Virus record (IMG/VR): IMGVR_UViG_3300017963_000585
Span: 1 to 31,350 of that record
From: a virus
DNA: 31,350 nucleotides
Strand: one strand, 5' to 3'
A program made the position numbers and the translations under genes. The notes beneath the pieces are model-generated. The model worked only from the letters and a program-made list of their open reading frames with translations. It made no database searches and had not been told where the DNA came from. Positions 1 to 7,563 of this stretch are shown piece by piece (the first letter of the stretch is position 1; each line of letters begins with the position of its first letter).

Positions 1-175
1 AAGGACGATATGGGTTATAATCTTCAGCATCAATTATCTCACCACAATTAGGACATACGGAGATTTCTCTACCACAATGAGGGCATGTCTCCTTTTTCAG
101 CCTACGCGGGTGGCGCGATTTTGTATGGCAGTTATGTTTTGAAGTTAGTTCTGAGGGATGAAATGTGGTTTCCAT
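1..175 (-). CDS. Zinc-ribbon protein, partial (C-terminus cut by window edge)
   Basis: The reading frame begins at an ATG on the reverse strand (175-173) and runs off the left edge, so only 58 codons are visible. An AAAGGAG ribosome site lies at 189-183, and a near-consensus promoter lies further upstream. Cysteines 31, 34, 41 and 44 form two closely spaced CxxC pairs (CPHC, then CPNC), typical of a small zinc ribbon. The stretch before them is basic (SRHPRRLKK). It is the only minus-strand gene seen, so it probably starts a divergent operon outside the late region. Zinc ribbons of this kind occur in many small DNA- or RNA-binding proteins. I cannot assign a function, and the missing C-terminus could hold another domain. 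Confidence 0.75.
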   Translation of the reverse strand, partial: METTFHPSELTSKHNCHTKSRHPRRLKKETCPHCGREISVCPNCGEIIDAEDYNPYRP

Positions 176-219
176 ATCTATACTCCTTTAAATTGGTATA
201 TATTCCTCTCAGCCCCTCT

Positions 220-248
220 ATTATATATAGTTGCTATTTATATGTAAA
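220..248 (-). promoter_or_regulatory. Strong sigma70-type promoter for the divergent gene
   Basis: Read on the minus strand, TTTACA (248-243) is followed after exactly 17 nt by TATAAT (225-220), a 5/6 and a 6/6 match to the bacterial consensus. Transcription would begin near 213, and the ribosome site and ATG of the zinc-ribbon gene follow within about 40 nt. This is a direct sequence match; activity is inferred. Confidence 0.75.
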
Positions 249-363
249 GTAGTATGAAAAAATAATTTTTTTGCTACTTTTTTTAAGTTTGTTCTTATAG
301 TATGATATAAATGTATGAATTGCTTATAGGGGAGTATTGTAAAGTTTTAAAAGGAGTCAGTAT
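249..363 (+). promoter_or_regulatory. Presumed start region of the late operon
   Basis: This T-rich stretch precedes the first + strand gene and must contain or pass on its transcription. I find no good -35/-10 pair. TATGAT (301-306) lacks a recognisable -35. The overlapping TATAAATG (306-313) resembles the T4-type late promoter TATAAATA, but such matches are common in AT-rich DNA. An AAAAGGAG ribosome site is present just before the ATG at 364. Confidence 0.25.
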
Positions 364-711
364 ATGCCAGAAAAATCTAATAATACTAATAGCAAAACTA
401 TAACACAACTGATTTTTGATGTTGTTAAAACTAATTCTAAACAAATTTGTGACTTATCTAAAAAATTTGATGATTTTGTTAATAAAACTTATGATAAACA
501 AATTATTTGTATGTCTAGATTTACAGCTTTAGAGCAGCAAAAAAAGACAGAAGATGAAATTACTAAACAGTTTAAAAATGAACGATATAAAATAATGCAG
601 TATAGAAAATGGGTAATTGGTCTTTTAGTTACAATTGTTCTTTCTATTGGTTCGGCAGCTTATGGATTTATACAAATATTTCAAGTTCTCAGAAATATGA
701 ATGGTAGTTAA
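364..711 (+). CDS. Small membrane protein with C-terminal TM segment, possible XhlA-like lysis accessory protein
   Basis: The protein has 115 residues. A polar, Lys-rich N-terminal part (about 1-80) looks helical or coiled-coil. One hydrophobic segment follows at about residues 84-108 (WVIGLLVTIVLSIGSAAYGF) and then a short tail. This layout, coiled coil plus C-terminal membrane anchor preceded by a Trp, resembles XhlA-type haemolysin proteins that work with holins in Gram-positive phages. The match is in architecture only; I see no diagnostic motif. A good AAAAGGAG site precedes the ATG. It is the first gene of the late operon and is followed 2 nt later by another small membrane protein, which fits a lysis pair, although no endolysin lies in the window. 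Confidence 0.6.
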   Translation: MPEKSNNTNSKTITQLIFDVVKTNSKQICDLSKKFDDFVNKTYDKQIICMSRFTALEQQKKTEDEITKQFKNERYKIMQYRKWVIGLLVTIVLSIGSAAYGFIQIFQVLRNMNGS

Positions 712-713
712 TT

Positions 714-986
714 ATGTATTTGGATTGGTTACTTGAAAACTGGCAGACTTTATTAAGCGGGGTTGGGGTTGGTTTTATTTTAACAATTTTATCTTTGGCG
801 GTGGCTAAGAAGAAAGGTCATGTTTTAGGTGTGTATATCAGTTTTCATGGCAATAATATTTGTGTTAGAATATTTGGTATTCATAGAGGAAAAAAGATTT
901 GGGATTTCATAGAGAAGATGCTTATTAAGTTTCTTAATAATGTGTGTGCTGGATTAGTTTCTAATAATGTTAAAAAAGAGGATTAA
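714..986 (+). CDS. Small membrane protein, holin candidate
   Basis: The protein has 90 residues. One clear hydrophobic segment near the N-terminus (about 12-30, TLLSGVGVGFILTILSLAVA) is followed at once by AKKKGH, a positive-inside signal that should leave the C-terminal part in the cytoplasm. The remainder is basic and may be amphipathic (KIWDFIEKMLIKFL). Size, single membrane span and position after an XhlA-like protein make a holin-type role possible, but most holins have two or three spans. The ribosome site is weak, so translation is probably coupled to the preceding gene, which ends 2 nt upstream. Confidence 0.5.
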   Translation: MYLDWLLENWQTLLSGVGVGFILTILSLAVAKKKGHVLGVYISFHGNNICVRIFGIHRGKKIWDFIEKMLIKFLNNVCAGLVSNNVKKED

Positions 987-989
987 TGA

Positions 990-1298
990 ATGCCTAGAGA
1001 AGATTATAAACCTGTTCCTGAAAGGAAATTTTTAACTTCAGAAGAAGCTGAAGATGTTTTAAGAAAGTATAAGTTAGAGATAGAAGAATTAAAAAAAGTT
1101 ATTGGTGAGTATACAGATAGAAAAGATAGAAAAAAATACATGGCTTGGAGAAGTGCTTGGACTAAACTTGCTGCCTTATGTGCTAGTGAAGGGATTTATT
1201 GGAAAGATAAAAAGACTGTAAGAATAAATGTAAATAATTCTATACAAGAAAAAAATATTGATGATATTCAACTTACTGCTGTAAGGATTCCTAGATGA
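990..1298 (+). CDS. Hypothetical protein (102 aa)
   Basis: This is a charged, mainly helical protein. Residues about 15-50 (SEEAEDVLRKYKLEIEEL) could form a helix or short coiled coil. A Trp-rich stretch follows (YMAWRSAWTKLAAL), then a short beta-prone C-terminus. I do not recognise a family. The position, upstream of terminase, would allow a small terminase subunit, but no helix-turn-helix is evident. The stop overlaps the start of the next gene (ATGA at 1295-1298), so the two are translationally coupled. An in-frame upstream start is not available: an ATG at 986 meets a stop within four codons. Confidence 0.5.
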   Translation: MPREDYKPVPERKFLTSEEAEDVLRKYKLEIEELKKVIGEYTDRKDRKKYMAWRSAWTKLAALCASEGIYWKDKKTVRINVNNSIQEKNIDDIQLTAVRIPR

Positions 1299-3784
1299 GT
1301 ACAGATAATTTCTTAGATGGTTCTCGACACGCTGATTGGACTGACTATGCTGCTGGTGGTAGTGGTGTATCTGAATCTGCTGGCGTAGTTACAATAGATG
1401 TTCCTGCCAATGCCGCTTTTAATATGTGGGATGATGTGATGAATGGACCAGGATGGGATGCAGCACCAACTGAATCCGGTGATTTTGATGTTTGTGTCAA
1501 AATTAGATCAGATAATTTCGCTTCCATAAGTTATACAATTGGGTGTGTATTTTTTGCTTATACTGGAATGGGAGTAGGAACGGATAATTATGTTGCATTA
1601 GAGGTTTATTATGAAGAATGGCTTGGGACTGAGTATTTTGGTATTAGAAGAATAGATACTACAAACAGTGTTTCTTCCGAAACCAATATAATTGATTGGG
1701 AGACAGATCCAGTTTCAACATACAACGTGTGGCTTAGAATTAGACGTTCTGGTTCTACATTTTACACATATTATTGTAAATGTGATGCAAACGATAATGG
1801 ACATCCTAGAGCATGGACAGCGTTTAATTTTGATGCTGGTACAGAATTTACATCATCATCTACAGCAACCATTGGTACTATCATGCATTCTAATGCTACC
1901 GCTAAAGCATGGACATCAAATCATTATGAATTTGCTCAATCAACTACAAGCCCTGTGGTATATACATTCGATGCTGAATCTTCTACTGTTAGTAGAGCTT
2001 TAATTGAACATGAGGGTAATGGGAGTGGTGATTTTACAGAAGATGATTTTCCAGGATTTTTAAAAAATTGGGTAACAACTGGTTCTCTTTATTTTAAAGC
2101 TGACACACATAGTCAAATAAGCCAATATTTAAAGAAAGGATGTACTGTATATACACAAACTCAAAACCAAGCTTCTGAAGGTTATCAAGGTTCTGGTATT
2201 GTGTTTAGATATGATTATGACCATTTTGGGGCATTGGTGGTTGAAAGTGATACTAATAATAGATATATTTTTGCTTTTTATTGTGAGGGTGGCGCTGTTA
2301 GTGGTTCTCAAACAATTAATTTAGTTGCTAATGGTGCTGCTGGGTGGTCTTTTGAAACTCCAGTTCATTTGAAATTAGTCCATGATTCTGGAAATGGAAA
2401 ATTAACTTTTTATTATTCTCTTTATGGTGATACATATACAGAAATAAAAGCATCTAATGGTATTTCAGATTTTAATTTCACTAGTGCAGAAGATTCTTTT
2501 TGGGTTGGGCTTGGTGGATATAGTGAAGGAGCCGATCAAATAAATGCTAAATTTGATTATATGGGCACATCTGAACCTAGTGTACAATCGGATTTAACTA
2601 GTGATGAATTTGATGATGGTTCTGTTTCTGGAGATTGGACACAATCTCTTGGCGATGGTTCTTTATCAGAAGCTAATGATCAACTAACATTTACGATGGC
2701 AACTGGAACATTACTTGATGGGAATGATGGTGGATGGATTTATCAAACAATTTATGGTGATTTTACTCTTTATACACAGGTTCAGTCTACATTAGCGGCA
2801 GTTGGACAGAGTACTGGATTAATATATAAATTAAATGATGATAATAAAGTTTTAGTTTTAATTAGATATGAAGATACTAGAGCATATGCTGTTAGATACG
2901 ATGTTGTAGATGGTACTGTTTATGAAGGTGTTCGTTATCCAATTACAACATCACAGTCTATTGCTTTAAAACTAATGCGTAGCGTTAATACTTTTACTGC
3001 ATACTATGGGGAGGATGCAATTCATTTTGTTACTCTTCCTGCGCCTTCAACTGAATTATCTTGTGGGAGCAATGGGTATATTGGAATATGTGCGTTTAGT
3101 GATGGAGCCGCTGCTATAAATGCTGTTTTAGAATTTTGTGGTACTTCAATTATACAAAATGATATTACTGATAATAGTATTATATTTTATGAATATCCTG
3201 GAAGATTATTAAAAGATTCAATATTATTATATGACTATCAATCAACTTTAGCTCTATTTACTACATTACTATATAGTTATGAATTAAGAGAATGGATTAA
3301 TGATTTTACTACTTTACTTTATGAATACTCTGTTAAAGGATGGACTGAAGTAAATTATGTAATTTATTATAATTATATTCGTCGATGGGTGGAGCAATTA
3401 AAAACTACATTAACCACGTTTGCTCCTGATGTTGTTTATGTCACATGGGAATATACAATTCCTGATGGGTGGCCGGTATCAACACAACCCATTACCTTTG
3501 GGATATATGTGGATGGTGAATGTGTACTAAATAACGTGATAGAAAAGCAAGTATTTTTACCAGATATGGAAGCTAATATTAATTATGTTATAGATGTGTT
3601 TGCTAATGTATTTAAAAATCAAACTTATTCTGTTGATAGAGCTGCTTATGGTAGAAAAGTAAAAATAATATTTGAATTATCTAATTCTACTGATGTTGAC
3701 CATTATAGTATTTACGGAGATAATGGAACTGGAAGTATAGATTATAGTACTGAACTAGATAGAGTTGAAGTAGAAGGAGCATAG
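1295..3784 (+). CDS. Large adhesin-like structural protein: three lectin-like domains, Tyr-rich repeats, FN3-like C-terminus
   Basis: The protein has 829 residues. It opens with three consecutive beta-rich units (about 1-215, 220-430 and 435-620). Each follows the pattern of concanavalin A-like/DUF1349-type jelly rolls: a start such as DEFDDGSVSGDWT, a GDF-hydrophobic strand, a strand with (G/V)xxYxxDNxxxL, then a LRIxRSGxTFxxYY-type strand. Residues 628-703 hold five short repeats of about 15 residues (separate entry). Residues about 709-790 look like a fibronectin type III sandwich. There is no signal peptide or membrane segment. Such proteins usually bind carbohydrates or decorate virions, so a receptor-binding or capsid/tail decoration role is likely. 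The place is odd, because it precedes terminase rather than following the tail genes. The start uses an ATGA overlap. The domain calls rest on pattern similarity, not on a search. Confidence 0.7.
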   Translation: MSTDNFLDGSRHADWTDYAAGGSGVSESAGVVTIDVPANAAFNMWDDVMNGPGWDAAPTESGDFDVCVKIRSDNFASISYTIGCVFFAYTGMGVGTDNYVALEVYYEEWLGTEYFGIRRIDTTNSVSSETNIIDWETDPVSTYNVWLRIRRSGSTFYTYYCKCDANDNGHPRAWTAFNFDAGTEFTSSSTATIGTIMHSNATAKAWTSNHYEFAQSTTSPVVYTFDAESSTVSRALIEHEGNGSGDFTEDDFPGFLKNWVTTGSLYFKADTHSQISQYLKKGCTVYTQTQNQASEGYQGSGIVFRYDYDHFGALVVESDTNNRYIFAFYCEGGAVSGSQTINLVANGAAGWSFETPVHLKLVHDSGNGKLTFYYSLYGDTYTEIKASNGISDFNFTSAEDSFWVGLGGYSEGADQINAKFDYMGTSEPSVQSDLTSDEFDDGSVSGDWTQSLGDGSLSEANDQLTFTMATGTLLDGNDGGWIYQTIYGDFTLYTQVQSTLAAVGQSTGLIYKLNDDNKVLVLIRYEDTRAYAVRYDVVDGTVYEGVRYPITTSQSIALKLMRSVNTFTAYYGEDAIHFVTLPAPSTELSCGSNGYIGICAFSDGAAAINAVLEFCGTSIIQNDITDNSIIFYEYPGRLLKDSILLYDYQSTLALFTTLLYSYELREWINDFTTLLYEYSVKGWTEVNYVIYYNYIRRWVEQLKTTLTTFAPDVVYVTWEYTIPDGWPVSTQPITFGIYVDGECVLNNVIEKQVFLPDMEANINYVIDVFANVFKNQTYSVDRAAYGRKVKIIFELSNSTDVDHYSIYGDNGTGSIDYSTELDRVEVEGA
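3176..3403 (+). repeat. Five tandem ~15-residue Tyr/Trp repeats inside the adhesin-like gene
   Basis: Residues 628-703 form units beginning SIIFYEY, SILLYDY, TLLYSY, TLLYEY and YVIYYNY, each 14-16 residues long, and three of the five carry a Trp about four residues after the second Tyr. The shared pattern is [S/T]-hydrophobic-hydrophobic-[F/Y]-x-Y-x4-[W/L]. The repeat is clear in protein but diverged in DNA, so it is old rather than a recent slippage product. It may form a short beta repeat or stalk between the lectin-like and FN3-like parts. Confidence 0.7.
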
Positions 3785-3785
3785 A

Positions 3786-4055
3786 ATGATTGGGTTATCA
3801 GAAAAAGATATTATTAATGCATTTGTTATGAGTAGCGGCAGCAAGAAAATTCATACTATAAAAATTATACATTGTGAAATTTGTAGCAAAGAAATTAATC
3901 CAGATGTTTTTAAAGGTGAAATTTTAGGTCATATTATTTGTGCTAATTGTGTTAGAAAATTAGCAGATAGAGGAGAGCGGAATGAAAAAATTAAACAAAT
4001 TTCTGGAAACGATAGTTTGGATGCTTCTACCGGAGATTTTAAAACCGTATCCTAA
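3786..4055 (+). CDS. Small four-cysteine zinc-finger protein
   Basis: The protein has 89 residues with two CxxC pairs (C30/C33 in HCEICSKEI and C52/C55 in ICANCVRKL) about 18 residues apart. This is the spacing of a treble-clef or zinc-ribbon fold in which a short knuckle carries the second pair. A basic helix probably follows (VRKLADRGERNEKIKQI). I cannot name the family. It starts 1 nt after the adhesin-like gene stops. Its last 74 nt overlap the next gene in another frame, and the overlapping part encodes a low-complexity tail (SGNDSLDASTGDFK), so the tail may be little constrained. Possible DNA-binding or virion assembly role; no direct evidence. Confidence 0.65.
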   Translation: MIGLSEKDIINAFVMSSGSKKIHTIKIIHCEICSKEINPDVFKGEILGHIICANCVRKLADRGERNEKIKQISGNDSLDASTGDFKTVS

Positions 4056-4275
4056 CGAACACGCGTGTCGAATTCGGCCTCCAAGCGCATTTCAGAAGAA
4101 AAGTTTTGGAAGAATAAAAAATGGAAGGCTTCATATAATTATTGGAAAATTAAAGGGTAAGAATACTACAACAACTCAAGCATATAGATATCCTAAAGTT
4201 AGTTGGAAAGTTAAAGAGGCTAGATCACATTGTAAAAGACATAAAGGCCGTTTCGAGCCAGCTAAAGGGAATTAA
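3982..4275 (+). CDS. Conserved phage protein with HACR/RPP motif, function unknown
   Basis: The protein has 97 residues. From residue 23 on it matches a pattern I recognise from many phage head modules: YPNEHACRIRPPSAFQ, then a basic FGRIKNG, an IIIGKLKG strand, QAYRYPKVSW and finally EARSHCKRHKG. In other phages this segment occurs alone or fused to head maturation proteases; its function is not known to me. The start at 3982 is chosen because GAGGAG lies 7 nt upstream, although it makes the gene overlap its neighbour by 74 nt. A later ATG at residue 14 would reduce the overlap but lacks a ribosome site. The conserved part begins close to the end of the overlap. Confidence 0.75.
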   Translation: MKKLNKFLETIVWMLLPEILKPYPNEHACRIRPPSAFQKKSFGRIKNGRLHIIIGKLKGKNTTTTQAYRYPKVSWKVKEARSHCKRHKGRFEPAKGN

Positions 4276-4286
4276 AGGAGAAGATA

Positions 4287-4682
4287 ATGATAGATATCGC
4301 TAAATTTATTTTTTTAGATCCCCAACCTGAAGAAGAAGAAGAGAAAAATATTTATAATGGAAAGATTGAAAAAAAGACTTCTAGAGCAAATTTTCTTGGG
4401 ACAGAAAAATCTTATTTAGATTTAAAATCTATTGCAGTAATGTCAGGAGATCTTCCTATTGCTGGAGGTTCATTCTGGATGACATATTCTGGGTATTTTG
4501 ATGGCACAGAAGAATGTCCTCAAGTATATGGAACTATTAGGTTGGAAATTGTGAAAGATAGCCTTACTTTAGTTGCAAAGATTTATAATGTTCCAAAGGA
4601 ATTAGATTCACTTAATTTATGGTTGGTTATTGGAGATGAGGTAGTGGATTGTGGTAAATTTTCAAAAGAAAAACAAAAGTAA
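4287..4682 (+). CDS. Hypothetical protein (131 aa) upstream of terminase
   Basis: I do not recognise this protein. It has an acidic run near the N-terminus (EEEEEK), then a region predicted to be beta-rich (SGDLPIAGGSFWMTYSGYF, TIRLEIVKDSLTLVAKIY), with a Lys-rich end. It is unlike helix-turn-helix small terminase subunits, although it sits where a small subunit would be expected. A strong AAAGGAG ribosome site lies 6 nt before the ATG. The gene may overlap terminase by 32 nt, depending on which terminase start is used. Confidence 0.6.
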   Translation: MIDIAKFIFLDPQPEEEEEKNIYNGKIEKKTSRANFLGTEKSYLDLKSIAVMSGDLPIAGGSFWMTYSGYFDGTEECPQVYGTIRLEIVKDSLTLVAKIYNVPKELDSLNLWLVIGDEVVDCGKFSKEKQK

Positions 4683-6189
4683 TGTTGAGAATATGTGGGC
4701 TGGATTAGATGAAATAATTGTTAAACCTTCTAGCTCTAAATATTGGCAACAAAAACCTGTTAAGACCGAAGAATTCCTTTTAAGTAAGAAATATATGAAC
4801 TTAAAAGGAATTATTTGGCCTTCCTCTATAGAAGCTGTAATTAATTTAGATAAATCTAGTGTTCGCCAAGCAGCTTTGATTTGGGGGATGGGTAGTGGTA
4901 AATCTTTTGTAGTTTCGTGTCTCCAAGCACGATTGGTTTATTTAGCGTTATGTTTAGATAATCCTCAAACTTATTATGGATTAGCACCTGATGAGCGTGT
5001 TTTTTTCATTAATATGGCTACTAACAGATACCAAGCTGAGAATGTTGTATTTGCAGGAATAGTTGCAAGACTTAGAAATAGCCCCTGGTTTCAAGAAGTA
5101 AATTATGAACCGTTTACAACAGAAATTGTATTTCCTAAAAATCTTTATGTTATGTGCGGGAATAGTAGAGCATATGGGTGGCATGGTTTTCATATTTTAG
5201 GTGGTATTTTAGATGAGGCGTGTAAGTTCATGGATAGAGATGATAAACCTATCGGTGAAAGAATTTGGAACGCGTTGGAAACTAGTGGTAGAACCAGATT
5301 TCCAGATTATTATAAAACAATAGCAATCTCTTCTCCTCTTTGGGAAGATGATTTTGGTATGCGAAAATACAAAGATTTAAAATATGAAATGGATGAGGGC
5401 AACAAAACTGTTTATGCTGAATGTGCTCCTACATGGAAGAAGAGTCCTAAAGTTACTTTTGAAAGTTTAAAAGAAGATTTTAGACGTAATCCTGAAGTAG
5501 CCTGGAGAGATTATGGTGCTAGACCTCCTACTGCTGATAATCCTTATTTTGGAGATCCAGATATATTAGTAAGAAATGCAGATCGCTCTATTGTAAATCC
5601 AACAAATAGTGATGGTAGTTTTCATAAAGATTTCAAACCTAAACCTGGTGCAAGTTATTATATTCATGTTGACTTAGGTGCTGTTCACGATAGATGCGCA
5701 TTAGCTATGGTTCATGTAGATGGAGAATTAGATGATCCAAACAATCCTAGACCTATTGTTAAAGTTGATTTAATGGATGTTTGGGAAGCCCCACCACAAG
5801 GAGCCATTAAATTTTCTGAAGTTAGGAATAGAATTATATATTTACGAGATACTTTAGGATTCCCAATTGAAAAAGTAACTTTTGATAGATGGCAATCTAT
5901 AGATAGTCAACAATTACTTGAAGATGAGGGATTTACTGTGGACTTAATAGGCATTGATAGAACTTCAGAATATCATGACACATTAAAAGAGGCAATTATG
6001 GAAAAAAGAGTTAAATATTTTCCACATCCGATATTTATTAAGGAAGCAAAAACATTAAGATTAGTGAGAGGAACAAAAATAGATCATATGCCAGGAGGCA
6101 GTAAAGACTTGTGGGATGCAGTTGCAGGAGCAGTAGGATCTGCTATACTAGAAGCAGATATGGGGTCTAGTGTATATGCAATATATTAG
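4651..6189 (+). CDS. terL: Terminase large subunit (DNA packaging ATPase/nuclease)
   Basis: TerL cuts concatemeric phage DNA and pumps it into the prohead through the portal. The ATPase half has Walker A WGMGSGKS (78-85), Walker B ILGGILDEA (182-190) with the catalytic Glu, and a coupling motif TIAISSP (223-229). The nuclease half has the RNase H-like acidic residues expected in HVDLG (D341), VTFDRW (D412) and SKDLWDA (D486/D489). The length of 512 aa is normal. I give the GTG start at 4651 because GAGG lies 9 nt upstream. An in-frame ATG at 4693 would shorten the protein by 14 residues and remove the 32-nt overlap, and I cannot decide between them. No small subunit is recognised nearby. Portal follows after 9 nt, the usual order. 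Confidence 0.95.
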   Translation: MVNFQKKNKSNVENMWAGLDEIIVKPSSSKYWQQKPVKTEEFLLSKKYMNLKGIIWPSSIEAVINLDKSSVRQAALIWGMGSGKSFVVSCLQARLVYLALCLDNPQTYYGLAPDERVFFINMATNRYQAENVVFAGIVARLRNSPWFQEVNYEPFTTEIVFPKNLYVMCGNSRAYGWHGFHILGGILDEACKFMDRDDKPIGERIWNALETSGRTRFPDYYKTIAISSPLWEDDFGMRKYKDLKYEMDEGNKTVYAECAPTWKKSPKVTFESLKEDFRRNPEVAWRDYGARPPTADNPYFGDPDILVRNADRSIVNPTNSDGSFHKDFKPKPGASYYIHVDLGAVHDRCALAMVHVDGELDDPNNPRPIVKVDLMDVWEAPPQGAIKFSEVRNRIIYLRDTLGFPIEKVTFDRWQSIDSQQLLEDEGFTVDLIGIDRTSEYHDTLKEAIMEKRVKYFPHPIFIKEAKTLRLVRGTKIDHMPGGSKDLWDAVAGAVGSAILEADMGSSVYAIY

Positions 6190-6198
6190 GAGTAGATA

Positions 6199-7563
6199 AT
6201 GACAATATTTAAAACAATTAAAGATGTATTTTCTAATACATTAAATAGACTTTCTAAAGACACTACTGGAAATGTTCTAGATGTGAGTGACAGAACTGGT
6301 GATGTAGGAACTCCTAGAGATGATATTATAGATATTACTGAAATGTGGAATTTATATCAAAAATGTGAGTCTCTTAGAAACATTATAGATCGTATAGTTA
6401 CAGATGTTTCTTCAATACAACTTCGTGCTGCTCCTAGAAATAAAGCGGAAGAGCCTTCATCTAAGACTTTAGACAGGGTTAGAGAAGTTCAAGAACTTTT
6501 AGATAACCCAAATAAGAGAGATGAAAATCTTTCTTCTATTAGAGCGGCTATGCTGCGAGATTTATTAATTATGGATAGTGGATGTATAGAAGTTGTATAT
6601 GATGAGTACGACGAAACTCCTATGGAACTTTATGCTACTTCAGCCAAATGGATAAGAAAGAATACTGACGAAAAAGGAAATTTTATAGATCCTTCTGAAG
6701 CATATTATCTTTATCATAGAGGTAAATTGAAAGCTAAGTTCAATCAGAGAGAAATAGTATTCCTAATTGCTTGCCCAACAGCGCATAGTGTTTATGGTTT
6801 AAGTAGGGTAGCAACACTGGCTGTTAGTATTGCTTGTGATATTCTAGCTGCATTGCATAATGGTAATTTCTTTTTAAATTATGGAGAAGTTTCTGGTATT
6901 ATGCAATTTTTAGGAATGGGAAAAAATGAATTAAATGCTATTAGAGCTAGGTGGGAATCTACAATTAAAGGAAAACCTCATAAGCTTCTTTTAACAAACA
7001 AAGAATCTAAATTTACAAGAATGGCTGAGTCTAATAAAGATATGGAGTTTATGGATTATCAAAGACACATTTTACAAAAGATGATGGGGGCATATGGTAT
7101 GCAGCCATTGATTATGGGGATTCGTGATCCTGGTACTGGACGATTGAATTCAGTACAACAAACTCAAGCTTATATAGATAGAGCATTAAAGCCTATTATT
7201 AAATTAGAGTGTTATCATTATACAACTGAGATAGTTAAAGCAGGATTTGGGTATAATGATGTAATTATTGAACCTATTGATATGGAAAGAATGGACATAA
7301 TTACTCAATCTGAAATTGATGTTAATGAAGCTAATGCTGGTATTTTAAAAATTAATGAGATACGAGCAAGACGTGGGCTTCCTCCTGTTCCTTGGGGAGA
7401 GCGTCCTCTTAGTAATAGATTCAAAGGAACAAAACCTGGGCCTGATGCTGAAACTCCATCGCGGATTAGTGATCCAGAAGAAAGAAAGCCAGGATCATAT
7501 GAAGATAAAGATTATTCAAATATTCTTGAAACTATTTTAAGAGACGATATTAATGATTCTTAA
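6199..7563 (+). CDS. Portal protein (HK97/lambda-like family)
   Basis: The portal is the dodecameric ring at one capsid vertex through which DNA enters and to which the tail connector binds. The 454-residue protein shows the familiar order: N-terminal ...LYQKCESLRNIIDRIV helix, the AMLRDLLIMDSGCIEVVYDE strand region, HSVYGLSRV, the long stem helices around NAIRARWESTIKG, then YGMQPLIMGI and INEIRARRGLPPVPWGE near the end. The last is a typical feature of Phage_portal (PF04860) proteins. The C-terminal tail (about 410-454) is polar and acidic and probably disordered. A strong AGGAG site precedes the ATG. It follows terminase directly and overlaps the next gene by 11 nt. Confidence 0.93.
   Translation: MTIFKTIKDVFSNTLNRLSKDTTGNVLDVSDRTGDVGTPRDDIIDITEMWNLYQKCESLRNIIDRIVTDVSSIQLRAAPRNKAEEPSSKTLDRVREVQELLDNPNKRDENLSSIRAAMLRDLLIMDSGCIEVVYDEYDETPMELYATSAKWIRKNTDEKGNFIDPSEAYYLYHRGKLKAKFNQREIVFLIACPTAHSVYGLSRVATLAVSIACDILAALHNGNFFLNYGEVSGIMQFLGMGKNELNAIRARWESTIKGKPHKLLLTNKESKFTRMAESNKDMEFMDYQRHILQKMMGAYGMQPLIMGIRDPGTGRLNSVQQTQAYIDRALKPIIKLECYHYTTEIVKAGFGYNDVIIEPIDMERMDIITQSEIDVNEANAGILKINEIRARRGLPPVPWGERPLSNRFKGTKPGPDAETPSRISDPEERKPGSYEDKDYSNILETILRDDINDS

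Noticed and set aside
1295-3784. Diversity-generating retroelement target in the lectin-like adhesin
   Set aside because: The fold type is suggestive, but no reverse transcriptase, template repeat or accessory gene is present in the window, and no near-identical repeat of its 3' end was seen.
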